Origin: Mitsuokella sp047974105
GTDB taxonomy: Bacteria > Bacillota > Negativicutes > Selenomonadales > Selenomonadaceae
Reading direction: 5' to 3'
Length of the DNA: 64,000 nt
Assembly: GCF_047974105.1 (NCBI RefSeq)
Contig: NZ_JBHYRS010000004.1
Coordinates: 154,235-218,234 of the forward strand
Shown: positions 42,387 to 51,282 of the stretch, in pieces
How positions within the stretch are numbered: the stretch's first letter is position 1
Layout: every line of letters starts with the position of its first letter
The notes under the pieces: model-generated
Seen by the model: only the letters and a program-made list of their open reading frames with translations
What the model was told of the DNA's origin: nothing
The model's database searches: none
Position numbers and translations under genes: made by a program

Positions 42387-43349
42387 TTATTTCTTCCTCT
42401 TAAAATAGTAATGTACCAGAGATGCTACAAAATACGATATCGTATAGGTTTTATATTCCCATTTTTTTGCAATAGAAAGAGGCGTTTCCTGTAAAAATAA
42501 TTCTATATCTTTACGATGGGAAACTAAGACAGTATTATATTGCTCCTTATCCCTATATTTGATATCATAACGTAATAAAGCGATGATAGATTTCACATAA
42601 CCACGAAAAGCACTGTTTATTATTTCTCCATTAGCGGATTCCATCTCTTTTACACGCGAATATATTTTCCTACATACCTGAAAATTTCCATACCACACAT
42701 CGTAATTATCCTGCCAAGAGAGACTGTCTTTATGTTGAATATAATGATAAAAAATATTATCCAGGAATACGACTTTCTTCGCTTTAAGAAAAATCTCTGT
42801 TACGAATAACTTATCTTCTGAATAAGATATATTTTCATCAAAACACGTTTCACCAATAATTTCCCTTGTATATACTTTATTCAGCGAGCTATCGACAAAA
42901 TGGCCTTTCTTTGCCAGACAGTTTAATGGTGCTGTGCTGACATAGGATTGTTCTTTCTTGTATGAAATAGGTTTGTAGTTTTCTTCCTTTATGACACAGC
43001 AATTCACTAAATCAGCAGACTCCGCCTCTAATGTATCAATCATAACACGATACATATCGGAATCTATACAGTCATCACCATCTACAAAGGAAATATATTT
43101 GCCTTTTGCTATTTTTAAGCCGCGATTTCTAGCGGAGCTTACACCCCCATTTTTTTTATCAATAACAATGATTCGATTATCCATACCAGCTGCATTTCGA
43201 CAAATTTCTAAGCTATTGTCTGTCGAGCCATCATTGACGAGAATCAATTCAAAAGTCCTATAGGTTTGTGCCTGTATACTTTTTAACGTCTGGGAGAGGT
43301 ATTTTGCATTATTATAGACAGGAACAATGATGCTTAACAAATCATTCAT
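42387..43349 (-). CDS. GT2-family glycosyltransferase
   Basis: A 320-residue GT-A enzyme with LLSIIVPVYNNAKYLSQTLKSIQAQTY, LVNDGSTDNS and KYISFVDGDDCIDSDMY (DxD site). The C-terminus is basic and aromatic (VASLVHYYFKRKK), probably a membrane contact. It overlaps the end of the ligase gene by eight bases. AT-rich. Confidence 0.88.
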   Translation of the reverse strand: MNDLLSIIVPVYNNAKYLSQTLKSIQAQTYRTFELILVNDGSTDNSLEICRNAAGMDNRIIVIDKKNGGVSSARNRGLKIAKGKYISFVDGDDCIDSDMYRVMIDTLEAESADLVNCCVIKEENYKPISYKKEQSYVSTAPLNCLAKKGHFVDSSLNKVYTREIIGETCFDENISYSEDKLFVTEIFLKAKKVVFLDNIFYHYIQHKDSLSWQDNYDVWYGNFQVCRKIYSRVKEMESANGEIINSAFRGYVKSIIALLRYDIKYRDKEQYNTVLVSHRKDIELFLQETPLSIAKKWEYKTYTISYFVASLVHYYFKRKK

Positions 43350-44553
43350 TCAATCCCAGCTCCTTTTTTGCGCTTTCTATAGCACATAAGCAAAGTCCCC
43401 AGCAAAGCCAGTAAATCTGCATCATATTGCGGCTAAAAAAGTCGTAATCCAAAAAGCCAAAGATGAATACAGACACAATCGATAGTCCTATTCCCCCTAG
43501 CCATGGAAGTGCTCTTTTTTCCTGCGCATATATGCGATGCAGCCAATATATAATCTCTTTAATCTGATAAATGAACAATGCTAAGAAACCTGTTAAGCCA
43601 ATGATACCAGACTCGTCCAGTACATGCAGATAGATGTTATGTGGAGATTGGATATTCTGTTCATGATTGGGATTCTGAGCTTCAAAGCGCTCTTTGTAAA
43701 CTTTTCCCCAGTTGCCCGCACCGATACCGACAATCGGGTGTTCTTTCGCAATCTGAATGCCGGCCTGCATCAAATAAATGCGTCCATCCTGTCCAATATT
43801 GCGTTCGACACGCTGGGATATAATCATAGGCGACGCATAAGCAATCCCCAGACAAATGAATGCTATTACGGTACCAATAATCTTCAAAGAGAATGTATCA
43901 CGATGCCTGTAAATAAGCCATGAGAGTACGAAGAAAGAGATTATAAACGTCCCGTATGCATTACGTGACCCCGTACACACTACAAGAAATACCGCTATCA
44001 TGCTAAAAAGTAACAATACAATACTGCTCTTTAAAAAGCTCTTTCTATACTTTACGACGCCAAAAAGGACCATCGGTAGCATGATGACTAATAACCCCGC
44101 TAAAGTATTGGGACTGCTGAAAGGACCGAATAAACGATTCACTTCCCAAACTGGGGTGCGAGCTACAATTACAAAAAAGTATAACAGTGAAAGGCCCCAG
44201 CCATACCATATTGCCAGAAAACTCTCCGCCGTAGGTCTTGCTATAACAACAGCCAATATAAACGGTGCTAGGCGTGATATATATCGAAAAAGCAACCGCG
44301 GTTGCCCATCGTTAAATGGCAAGGGAATAAACGAGCAGACAAAAAAGAGGAAAATAAAGACCAAACTCACACGAAACATTTTTGTATAGATGATAGGGCC
44401 AAGAACAGGTTCGCGATAATATCTGCATAATAACAGATGCAGCAACAAAGCCACGATCATCAAGAATCCCGATGATGCACCACAGCTAACTACCAACATC
44501 AACAATGGCAGCTGTGAAATACAAGTTTGCTTCTTTATCATAAAGTCAGACAT
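43342..44553 (-). CDS. O-antigen ligase/polymerase-like membrane protein
   Basis: A 403-residue protein with about 11-12 membrane helices and the Wzy_C domain: GIGAGNWGKVYKERFEAQ...SPHNIYLHVLDESGIIGL, with the conserved His of the large periplasmic loop. WaaL-type ligases join undecaprenyl-linked glycan to lipid A-core; Wzy polymerases look alike, so ligase is favoured only because no flippase or polymerase pair is here. The second ATG (44551-44553) is six bases from AAGGAG. Overlaps the next GT2 gene. Confidence 0.83.
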   Translation of the reverse strand: MSDFMIKKQTCISQLPLLMLVVSCGASSGFLMIVALLLHLLLCRYYREPVLGPIIYTKMFRVSLVFIFLFFVCSFIPLPFNDGQPRLLFRYISRLAPFILAVVIARPTAESFLAIWYGWGLSLLYFFVIVARTPVWEVNRLFGPFSSPNTLAGLLVIMLPMVLFGVVKYRKSFLKSSIVLLLFSMIAVFLVVCTGSRNAYGTFIISFFVLSWLIYRHRDTFSLKIIGTVIAFICLGIAYASPMIISQRVERNIGQDGRIYLMQAGIQIAKEHPIVGIGAGNWGKVYKERFEAQNPNHEQNIQSPHNIYLHVLDESGIIGLTGFLALFIYQIKEIIYWLHRIYAQEKRALPWLGGIGLSIVSVFIFGFLDYDFFSRNMMQIYWLCWGLCLCAIESAKKELGLNE

Positions 44554-44577
44554 GCTTTTCTCCTTGATCATGATAAC

Positions 44578-46608
44578 TTATTTCTTCAGCCACTTCTGCA
44601 CAGGACGCAAAAGATTCGGATGCTGCAGAAGATATGCCGTCAGGCTTTTTTCTGCAGCACAAAGATCATCATATGGCGCTGTGCCCTGCTGGATATCACT
44701 TCCAGCTTTAGCAGATAGGAGCTGATAGTAGGTTGCATTACATGCGCCAATTGCTTCTCGCGTTGCCCAATGATACGGCGTCACACAATAGTCAACAGGC
44801 TCTGTTAACGAATCAAACAAAGAATAATATTGGAATCCCTTTGGAGCAATCAGTTCAAAGATAGTAGGCAGTATATTCATGTGGCCGCCAATCGGATTAT
44901 TCGCTAAAGAATCTTTTGTAAGTTCCCTATGATGGAACATCAGAATTGGCGAATGCAATTCCCGGAATGTATATTCGCGCTTCATAAAAGATGTATGCTG
45001 CAGTTCCGAGCATTGTGAACCATGATCTCCGGTAACGATAAACAGACTATCTGGATAGATTGATTTCATCTCATCAATAAAGTGATTGATAGCTCGATCC
45101 GAATACCAATATGTTCCCAACACTTTCGGAATAATTTTTTCATCCAGCACATCCTGCTGAACTTTCATGATTTTTTCTGCTTCAAAACCAAGTTTACGCA
45201 GAGGCATCTTATACGGGCCATGATTGGAAGTCGTATAAATAAAATGGAATTGCGGCAGATGATCATCTTTTTTTATCAGTTCCGCCGCCTTCTCTAAGAA
45301 AATATGGTCGTATACCCCCACCCAGGAACGAGGTGCATCCGGAGCACAGATATCGGTTGCCGAATAAGCATGATCAAAGCCGCAGGCGGGTGCAAAATGC
45401 GTGAAATTGCCATGAGACAAACTGCCGCCATACCAGTAATTTGTCTCATAGCCCAACTTACGAAGCTGCAGAGGCAAAGCCGTAGGCATCGTTCCATGCC
45501 AAAACTCTTCGCGTTCATTCAGTTCCAAGCCAGCATCGAATATACCTGACATAAGGCTGACAATTGACGGTCTTGAAATGATTCCTGCCGATAAAGTCGT
45601 TGGAATCGAAGCCGTATGTGGATCTGCCATAAACTTCTTTCCTTCATCAGCAATATGAAGATCTGCGAAAGCCGGGTCAAAATAAGGCTGTGAGTAGCTT
45701 TCGCCTACGATGAGGAATATATGCAATGGCTTGGCTATCTTTGGTCCTTTCGCCTCATGAAGAAATGCCTGTATGGCGTCATCAAATGATTGGACACTGC
45801 CGCCATTTTCCTCAATGAATGGTTTTACACGAGCCAGATTTTCCGTATCACTGAGCTGCATGGTCTCATTCATGGGATGATGACGCAGCATCTTCAGAGC
45901 AATCAAATCATCTACCGTAGCTTTAGAAAGGAATGGATCCTCCTTGACCACAGCCGGAATCGTATCCCATTCCGGCTTATTATCATGCATAAAAGTTCCG
46001 CCATAACGGAAGAAATAAAAGAACGCTGCCAAGGCTAGAACGACTGCGATATTAAATAAATAATACGCTGCTCCGGCAAAATGAGGATAAGGAATACATG
46101 GTATGGACAATATCACACTGATGCCCCAACCGACTAAGAATTCATAAGGAATGAACAGGAGCAAGTTTCGTACGCCATGATACTGGTTGAAGAAAACATC
46201 AATCAGATTATGCTTCTCTGCCTTTTTTCCTAAGAAAACAATATTATTGAAAATATCATGGAACTGCGCATAAAAAATCATCTTGCCGACAAATGCAATA
46301 TACAAGAAAAATGCATAAGTAAGGCCAAGAATCAAGCGTATTATGTCCCCATGCTGCGACCAAAAAGGAATAAACAAGCTTGGCAATGTAACAACTACCA
46401 AAGAAAGTAAAAATACATAGGCATTGATATCCATGCCCCACCAAAAGCCAAATCGGAAGCAATGAAATAAAGCCCTTTTCTTTCCTGATAAAGAAGAATA
46501 TGGCTTATGAACTGCTATAAAAATAACGCGAAATATAGCGCAGAGAATTGGAAAGCAAATAAATAACTTGATATCCTGCTGTGCGGAAAGGAAAAATTGT
46601 TCAAACAC
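44578..46608 (-). CDS. LtaS-like sulfatase-family phospho-transferase
   Basis: A 676-residue protein with five N-terminal membrane helices (to about 230) and an extracytoplasmic sulfatase-fold domain: FLIVGESYSQPYF (metal Glu), a Thr/Ser nucleophile region (HTASIPTTLSAGII), WYGGSLSHGNFTHF and FIVTGDHGSQ (metal Asp/His). LtaS/MdoB-type enzymes transfer phosphoglycerol or similar groups from phospholipid; in an LPS locus it may decorate core or O-chain sugars. The GTG at 46606-46608 is chosen, eight bases after AGGAG; the TTG at 46632 would overlap the upstream gene. AT-rich. Confidence 0.85.
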   Translation of the reverse strand: MFEQFFLSAQQDIKLFICFPILCAIFRVIFIAVHKPYSSLSGKKRALFHCFRFGFWWGMDINAYVFLLSLVVVTLPSLFIPFWSQHGDIIRLILGLTYAFFLYIAFVGKMIFYAQFHDIFNNIVFLGKKAEKHNLIDVFFNQYHGVRNLLLFIPYEFLVGWGISVILSIPCIPYPHFAGAAYYLFNIAVVLALAAFFYFFRYGGTFMHDNKPEWDTIPAVVKEDPFLSKATVDDLIALKMLRHHPMNETMQLSDTENLARVKPFIEENGGSVQSFDDAIQAFLHEAKGPKIAKPLHIFLIVGESYSQPYFDPAFADLHIADEGKKFMADPHTASIPTTLSAGIISRPSIVSLMSGIFDAGLELNEREEFWHGTMPTALPLQLRKLGYETNYWYGGSLSHGNFTHFAPACGFDHAYSATDICAPDAPRSWVGVYDHIFLEKAAELIKKDDHLPQFHFIYTTSNHGPYKMPLRKLGFEAEKIMKVQQDVLDEKIIPKVLGTYWYSDRAINHFIDEMKSIYPDSLFIVTGDHGSQCSELQHTSFMKREYTFRELHSPILMFHHRELTKDSLANNPIGGHMNILPTIFELIAPKGFQYYSLFDSLTEPVDYCVTPYHWATREAIGACNATYYQLLSAKAGSDIQQGTAPYDDLCAAEKSLTAYLLQHPNLLRPVQKWLKK

Positions 46609-46612
46609 GCCG

Positions 46613-47803
46613 TTATCTCCTCTTATTTGCAAATTTCTTGATTTCAGACTCTACAAGCGATTGCCACTGATCCCATATACGCTCAGGTTCATAAGGTTGC
46701 ATATTCTTGGCAGCCTGATGACCCATTTTTACGCGCAAGCCTTGATTACGCATCAATTGCTCCAGACCATTAGCAAAAGCTGGGATACCATCAGCACATA
46801 ATATGCCATTCCGCCCATCGGCAATTAAATCCTTAACGGCATCTGCAGAACGAAAGCCTACAGACGGCAGACCTGTAGCCATAGCTTCTGTCAAAGCTAA
46901 CGGAAAGCCTTCAAATGAAGATGGAAAAGCAAAAATATCCGCTTCTTGAAGCTGCTTCTGGACATTTTTTGTTGTGCCCATAAAATGGATGCGGTTCTCC
47001 AAATGGTGTTCTTTGATAAACCGGCAAATTTTCTCGTAATAATCCTGCTTCTTTATCTTACCCCAAAGCTCTACCTGCCATTCAGGATAACGGTCTGCTA
47101 ATAAGGCAAATGCTTCTACCAAAATATGTGTCCGCTTCTGATAGGGGTCTATGCGGCCGACCGTAATAATCGTATACGTATCTTTAGTTTTATCAATCCG
47201 TGCCTGCTGGTCCAAAAGAACCTGTTCTACAACATTTGGAATACAGACAACAGGTGTATTCTTGATATATTGTTTTGCCTCTTCCACATACGATGGCATC
47301 AATACCTGAATGATATCTGCCTTTTCTTTCTCTCGTAAAGTCATCTGATTACTGTTTCCCATAATAATGCGAATGGCATTGTGCATCATGGCAATTATCG
47401 GTACCGTTCCATGCTGCCAGCGGTCTGCAACTTGTATAGCTTCATGATTATAGACAATGATGCAGTCTACCTGCCTTCCTTGAAAAAGCTGCGATAATTT
47501 TTTTACAGACAATGCTGCCCGATACGATTCAACAGGACGATCCATAACAGGGATTACTCGATTGATTTCCCGCTTCACCTTGATATAAAAAGGTATTTTC
47601 ACCTTCCAGAGATTCAGAAATACGAGTTCTACATGGGGATCAAACGGGAAATATGGCACTGCATTTGTATCATCATTCGTGACTACCACTACATGATAAC
47701 CTCGTTTAACAAAGGCATTTGCCATATTGGTCAAGACTCGTTCCGTACCAGCACTAGCCGTAACAGTCTCATCGCCCATATATAACAATACGATCGTGCG
47801 CAT
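46613..47803 (-). CDS. GT4-family glycosyltransferase
   Basis: A 396-residue retaining GT-B enzyme. The N-terminal domain has SAGTERVLTNMANAFVKRGYHV; the C-terminal nucleotide-sugar domain has GRIDPYQKRTHILVEAF and the E-x7-E motif in SSFEGFPLALTEAMATGLP. WaaG and many core transferases share this. The ATG has GGAGGGAAA nearby. It starts the AT-rich gene run read together with 44578-46608, four bases apart. Confidence 0.9.
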   Translation of the reverse strand: MRTIVLLYMGDETVTASAGTERVLTNMANAFVKRGYHVVVVTNDDTNAVPYFPFDPHVELVFLNLWKVKIPFYIKVKREINRVIPVMDRPVESYRAALSVKKLSQLFQGRQVDCIIVYNHEAIQVADRWQHGTVPIIAMMHNAIRIIMGNSNQMTLREKEKADIIQVLMPSYVEEAKQYIKNTPVVCIPNVVEQVLLDQQARIDKTKDTYTIITVGRIDPYQKRTHILVEAFALLADRYPEWQVELWGKIKKQDYYEKICRFIKEHHLENRIHFMGTTKNVQKQLQEADIFAFPSSFEGFPLALTEAMATGLPSVGFRSADAVKDLIADGRNGILCADGIPAFANGLEQLMRNQGLRVKMGHQAAKNMQPYEPERIWDQWQSLVESEIKKFANKRR

Positions 47804-47845
47804 TGCCCATTTCCCTCCTCTGTATTTTACATAATGGATTAAAAA

Positions 47846-48976
47846 TCAGGATAAAAGACTTCGTAAAAATGACTCTGTGCTGAAATCCTGATTGATTCTT
47901 TGCAGCTCTTTTTCGTAAGTCGGCAGCATCTTTTTATAGTCATGCAAAAATTCATATAGCTGTTTCGACAAATGTGTTAAATCTTTTAAATCGACCTCTT
48001 TACCCACTCGATATTCTTTCAAAATCTCGGGATTCAATACATCTGTTGCTAAGACCGGTTTATACAGGGCAAAAGCATTAAAATATACGGCACTCCAATT
48101 GTAAAGATAACGTGTATTGCTATACGGAAGGAATAAAACATCTACACTCTGCAACAGATCATACCAATCTTTTCCGTAGACCTTATGCTTAATAAAATGC
48201 ACAGATGATTCTTTATCATATTTGGCCATGATACCTTCGATATCCTGACGATCCTCTGCGCTTGTAGGAGCTGCCTGTATAACAAGCTCAGCCTTCCGGT
48301 CAAGGTGACATTGTAAAAAGGCCTGAATAATGCCATCCACGTCTTTTTCGCCTTTGCGGTAATGCCCAAAGAAGCCAATGCGAATTGGCTCTTTATACGA
48401 AAGCACCGGATTGACTTTTATTCCTTCCGGCAACAAAACTGGCGGCTTTATCAGTTCCACATTGAGAACATTATCATTCTTAAAATCATTACGGAGTGTC
48501 GTTACTTTTAATTTGATATTTTTATAGCTTTGACATTTACGAGCCTGCTCTAAAAATTTCGGTTTCTCCTGAGGATTTACTCCCAAGAATATAAAAATAA
48601 CAGGAATCGGGCTGTCCTTCAGCCGACTCTTATGCAAAGACCGCAGATATCGATATGTCGCTGTTGTCAGCATGATGGCATCCACATCATGGGCACAGGC
48701 TTTTTCATAAGCAGAGTTGAACCAGTTAACGCGTCTGCGCTCTCGTTGGATTGACAGCCATATCTTCTTTAATTTTCCTGCTCCCTCATAATCGACAATC
48801 TGTCCGCCTTTCATATATTCAATCGGAATCTTGAAGTCGACAGGCAGGGTACTGTTTTCAGGCAAAAACAGTACCGGTTCATGCCCCTGCTTTTTAAGTT
48901 CGTTGATAATCAGACGGTCAAATTCTTGTTCAAACCCGCCAGACGTCTTTACTGTCTCTAAGATGGCTACACGCAT
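47846..48976 (-). CDS. GT-B-fold glycosyltransferase (family unclear)
   Basis: A 376-residue protein with a GT-B look: N-terminal MRVAILETVKTSGGFEQEFDRLIINELKKQGHEPV and a C-terminal half with IRIGFFGHYRKGEKDVDGIIQAFLQ, then VDVLFLPYSN...YFNAFALYKPVLATD, an acceptor-to-donor crossover typical of GT4-like enzymes but without a clean E-x7-E. It overlaps the preceding gene by one base (TAATG), so the two are coupled. Confidence 0.75.
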   Translation of the reverse strand: MRVAILETVKTSGGFEQEFDRLIINELKKQGHEPVLFLPENSTLPVDFKIPIEYMKGGQIVDYEGAGKLKKIWLSIQRERRRVNWFNSAYEKACAHDVDAIMLTTATYRYLRSLHKSRLKDSPIPVIFIFLGVNPQEKPKFLEQARKCQSYKNIKLKVTTLRNDFKNDNVLNVELIKPPVLLPEGIKVNPVLSYKEPIRIGFFGHYRKGEKDVDGIIQAFLQCHLDRKAELVIQAAPTSAEDRQDIEGIMAKYDKESSVHFIKHKVYGKDWYDLLQSVDVLFLPYSNTRYLYNWSAVYFNAFALYKPVLATDVLNPEILKEYRVGKEVDLKDLTHLSKQLYEFLHDYKKMLPTYEKELQRINQDFSTESFLRSLLS

Positions 48977-49734
48977 TACTTTTTACCGTTCCTTTGCAAT
49001 TCATACAGTTTGAGATATTTGAGCATTGTGTAAAAAAAATGATTGAAGCACATATAGGTTCCCATCCAGCCATCAAGAAAACCAGTTCTCACGACAAACA
49101 TTTTGAAGAAGCCGCCTATGCTGTGTATAAAAATACCACTTAAGGAAATTTTCTTTCCGCCTTTATAGGCATCTTCTGCCCAAATTGTCGTATAGCGGCA
49201 TAACTTTCCTTCCCAATGCTGCCAGCTTTTATAGGTATAATGCTCAATATGACCAGATAAATTTTTCACAGGCAATGAGCATTCCGGATGCTCATGAACT
49301 TTATGTACCCATTTTACTTGGGTCCTAGGAAACATGCGTGCAACATGATCTGGTTTCAAAACGCCATGATTGAACTTCGTACCAAATGCCACCGATTTTC
49401 TTTCCATAGAATACTGATATTTCATGTCCTCCGAATGGATAATCTTATTGACATTTTCTACTAATTCGTCATTCAAGCGTTCATCAGCATCAAGATACAG
49501 CACCCAGTCGGCTTTCGTCTGTTCCAAAGCAAAATTCCGTTGCGCAGAAAAGTCGTCAGTCCATGCACGAAAGCTGACTTTTGCACCGTGCTCTTTCGCC
49601 AGTTCTACCGTGCGGTCCGTACTGCCCGAGTCAATGATGATAACTTCATCCGTACACTTCTTGGCATTTTCTACAACAGAAACAATATTATCTTCTTCAT
49701 TCCGAGTCAGGATTAAAATCGCCAGTGAGCTCAT
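48976..49734 (-). CDS. GT2-family glycosyltransferase (WaaE/KdtX-like)
   Basis: A 252-residue enzyme: LAILILTRNEEDNIVSVVENAKKCTDEVIIIDSGSTDRTVELA, then WVLYLDADERL (DxD) and WVHKVHEHPE. This short form matches the LPS core beta-1,4-glucosyltransferase WaaE, which adds glucose to heptose I. The position next to the heptose genes agrees. AT-richer than the DUF535 gene 12 bases upstream, so the composition switch falls here. Confidence 0.87.
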   Translation of the reverse strand: MSSLAILILTRNEEDNIVSVVENAKKCTDEVIIIDSGSTDRTVELAKEHGAKVSFRAWTDDFSAQRNFALEQTKADWVLYLDADERLNDELVENVNKIIHSEDMKYQYSMERKSVAFGTKFNHGVLKPDHVARMFPRTQVKWVHKVHEHPECSLPVKNLSGHIEHYTYKSWQHWEGKLCRYTTIWAEDAYKGGKKISLSGIFIHSIGGFFKMFVVRTGFLDGWMGTYMCFNHFFYTMLKYLKLYELQRNGKK

Positions 49735-49745
49735 ATTTCCCTCAT

Positions 49746-50645
49746 TTATTTCATCAGTAATTTGACTTTCTCCGCAATCGACGCGTCGACTTCGTCGAGC
49801 AGGGCGTAGCGTTTGCGGTAGTTCGCGCGTTTGCGCGTGGGGACTTCTTCCATGGTTTTGCGGTATTCGGTCATGGGCAGTTCGTAGAAGCGCTGGTCGG
49901 CGCAGGGACGGCCGCCCGATTCCTTCCAGAAGTCGCTGAAGCTCGTCTTGAGCTTGCGGTCGCGGCGAATGTGATTGTTCGCATAGTAGCCGTAGTTCGT
50001 GACGGCATAGATATGCTTAAGGCCAAGGGCTTTCGCAACTTCCTGCGTCGCGTGCAGGATGAAGTTTTTCGTGCGGTAGGCATGGCAGCGCTTCGTGACT
50101 TTCTTAACGACATCTTTCGCGTTTTCCATGTTCGGCCCCTGCATTGCGCCAATCCAGAGGGCCCATTCACCGGCCTTATTCGGCGCAATCCAGAACATCA
50201 TCTGGTAGAGGTCATTTTCATCGAGGCGTAGAACGACGGACAAAATTCCTTCCTTGCGCTGTCCCGGATGATAGAAAAGTTCAAAACGCAGGTGACCAAT
50301 ATCATCCTTGCTTTCCCAAAGCAGATAGCGCTGTCTTGCGTAGATTCCCAGTAAAACATCTTTTTTCAGATGTTTCGCCAGATACTCCATATGCTGCTCG
50401 ACCAGTCTGGCCCGTTCGTCAAAGGTCGATTTGTTGTAGAAGAACGCTCTCGTCGGCTGTTCGTAGACAAAAGGATATTCCTCCGCAATCTGGCGCAGGA
50501 GCTCATCTTTCGTAAAAAACTGGTGCAGTCTGTTCATGCGGCCTGCATTCAGGAGACAGCGAGCGACAAAGACCACCATTCTTCGAGCTTCACGCGGGTT
50601 TTCTGTATTGTAAATCTTTTTTCCTAACTTGATATAGTCCAGCAT
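49746..50645 (-). CDS. VirK/YbjX family protein (DUF535)
   Basis: A 299-residue protein matching DUF535: RLVEQHMEYLAKHL, YLLWESKDDIGHLRFELFYHPGQRKEGILSVVLRL, WIGAMQGPN...VVKKVTKRCHAYRTKNFI and VTNYGYYANNHIRRDRKLKTSFSDFWKESGG. VirK and YbjX are linked to surface-protein localisation and antimicrobial-peptide resistance in enterobacteria; mechanism unknown. No signal peptide is seen. GC-rich like the heptose genes with which it is read. Confidence 0.86.
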   Translation of the reverse strand: MLDYIKLGKKIYNTENPREARRMVVFVARCLLNAGRMNRLHQFFTKDELLRQIAEEYPFVYEQPTRAFFYNKSTFDERARLVEQHMEYLAKHLKKDVLLGIYARQRYLLWESKDDIGHLRFELFYHPGQRKEGILSVVLRLDENDLYQMMFWIAPNKAGEWALWIGAMQGPNMENAKDVVKKVTKRCHAYRTKNFILHATQEVAKALGLKHIYAVTNYGYYANNHIRRDRKLKTSFSDFWKESGGRPCADQRFYELPMTEYRKTMEEVPTRKRANYRKRYALLDEVDASIAEKVKLLMK

Positions 50646-50730
50646 GCAATCGATCCTTTAATATCTCTGCAGGAAAAATCCTGCTTATCTTTTCTTTTTT
50701 AATTCTACTCTATCCGTCCCAGAATGGCAA

Positions 50731-50758
50731 ACAAAAAGCCCCATCTTTTGATGAGGCT
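50731..50758 (-). terminator. Hairpin between gmhB and the DUF535 gene
   Basis: On the minus strand GCCTCATC-AAAA-GATGGGGC is followed by TTTTTG, 12 bases after the gmhB stop. It should end the heptose/LptD transcript, so the DUF535 gene and the AT-rich run may need a separate promoter in 50646-50730. Confidence 0.8.
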
Positions 50759-50769
50759 AGCAAATTTAT

Positions 50770-51282
50770 TTACATTTTGTCAGTTATTATGTTTTTTACC
50801 AACAGTTCCCGCAGGCTGCCGCCCTCATACCGCAGGCCCTTGAGCCCCGCGTTTTTGGCGCAGAGCATGTCGGCTTCGCTGTCGCCGACGAAGTAGGACT
50901 TTGTACGGTCGATGCCGAAACGCGCACAGGCTTTGTCGATGAGGCCGGTCGCGGGTTTGCGGCAGGTGCAGATTTTACGGTATTCGGGGAGCTTGGCTTC
51001 GGGATGATGCGGGCAGTAGTAGAGGGCGTCGAGGTGAGCGCCGATTTTCCCGAGTTCCGCATTCATCCAGTCGTAGACGCGCTGGACGTCGCTCTCGGGG
51101 TAAAAGCCGCGGGCGACGCCGCTCTGGTTCGTCACGAGGATGGCGAGGAAGCCCCTGTCATTGACGTACTTGATGGCCTCTTTGGCCCCGTCGATCCAGA
51201 TGAAGTCCTCGGGGCGGTGCAGGTAGTGGATGTCGACGTTCAGTGTGCCGTCGCGGTCGAAAAAGACGGCCTTATTTTCCAT
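50770..51282 (-). CDS. gmhB: D-glycero-beta-D-manno-heptose-1,7-bisphosphate 7-phosphatase
   Basis: A 170-residue HAD phosphatase: AVFFDRDGTLNVDIHYL (motif I), ILVTNQSGVARGFY (motif II), the Cys/His zinc site YYCPHHPE...CTCRKP, and FVGDSEADMLCAKNAG (motif IV). It removes the C7 phosphate in ADP-heptose synthesis. It overlaps hldD by 11 bases. Confidence 0.94.
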   Translation of the reverse strand: MENKAVFFDRDGTLNVDIHYLHRPEDFIWIDGAKEAIKYVNDRGFLAILVTNQSGVARGFYPESDVQRVYDWMNAELGKIGAHLDALYYCPHHPEAKLPEYRKICTCRKPATGLIDKACARFGIDRTKSYFVGDSEADMLCAKNAGLKGLRYEGGSLRELLVKNIITDKM

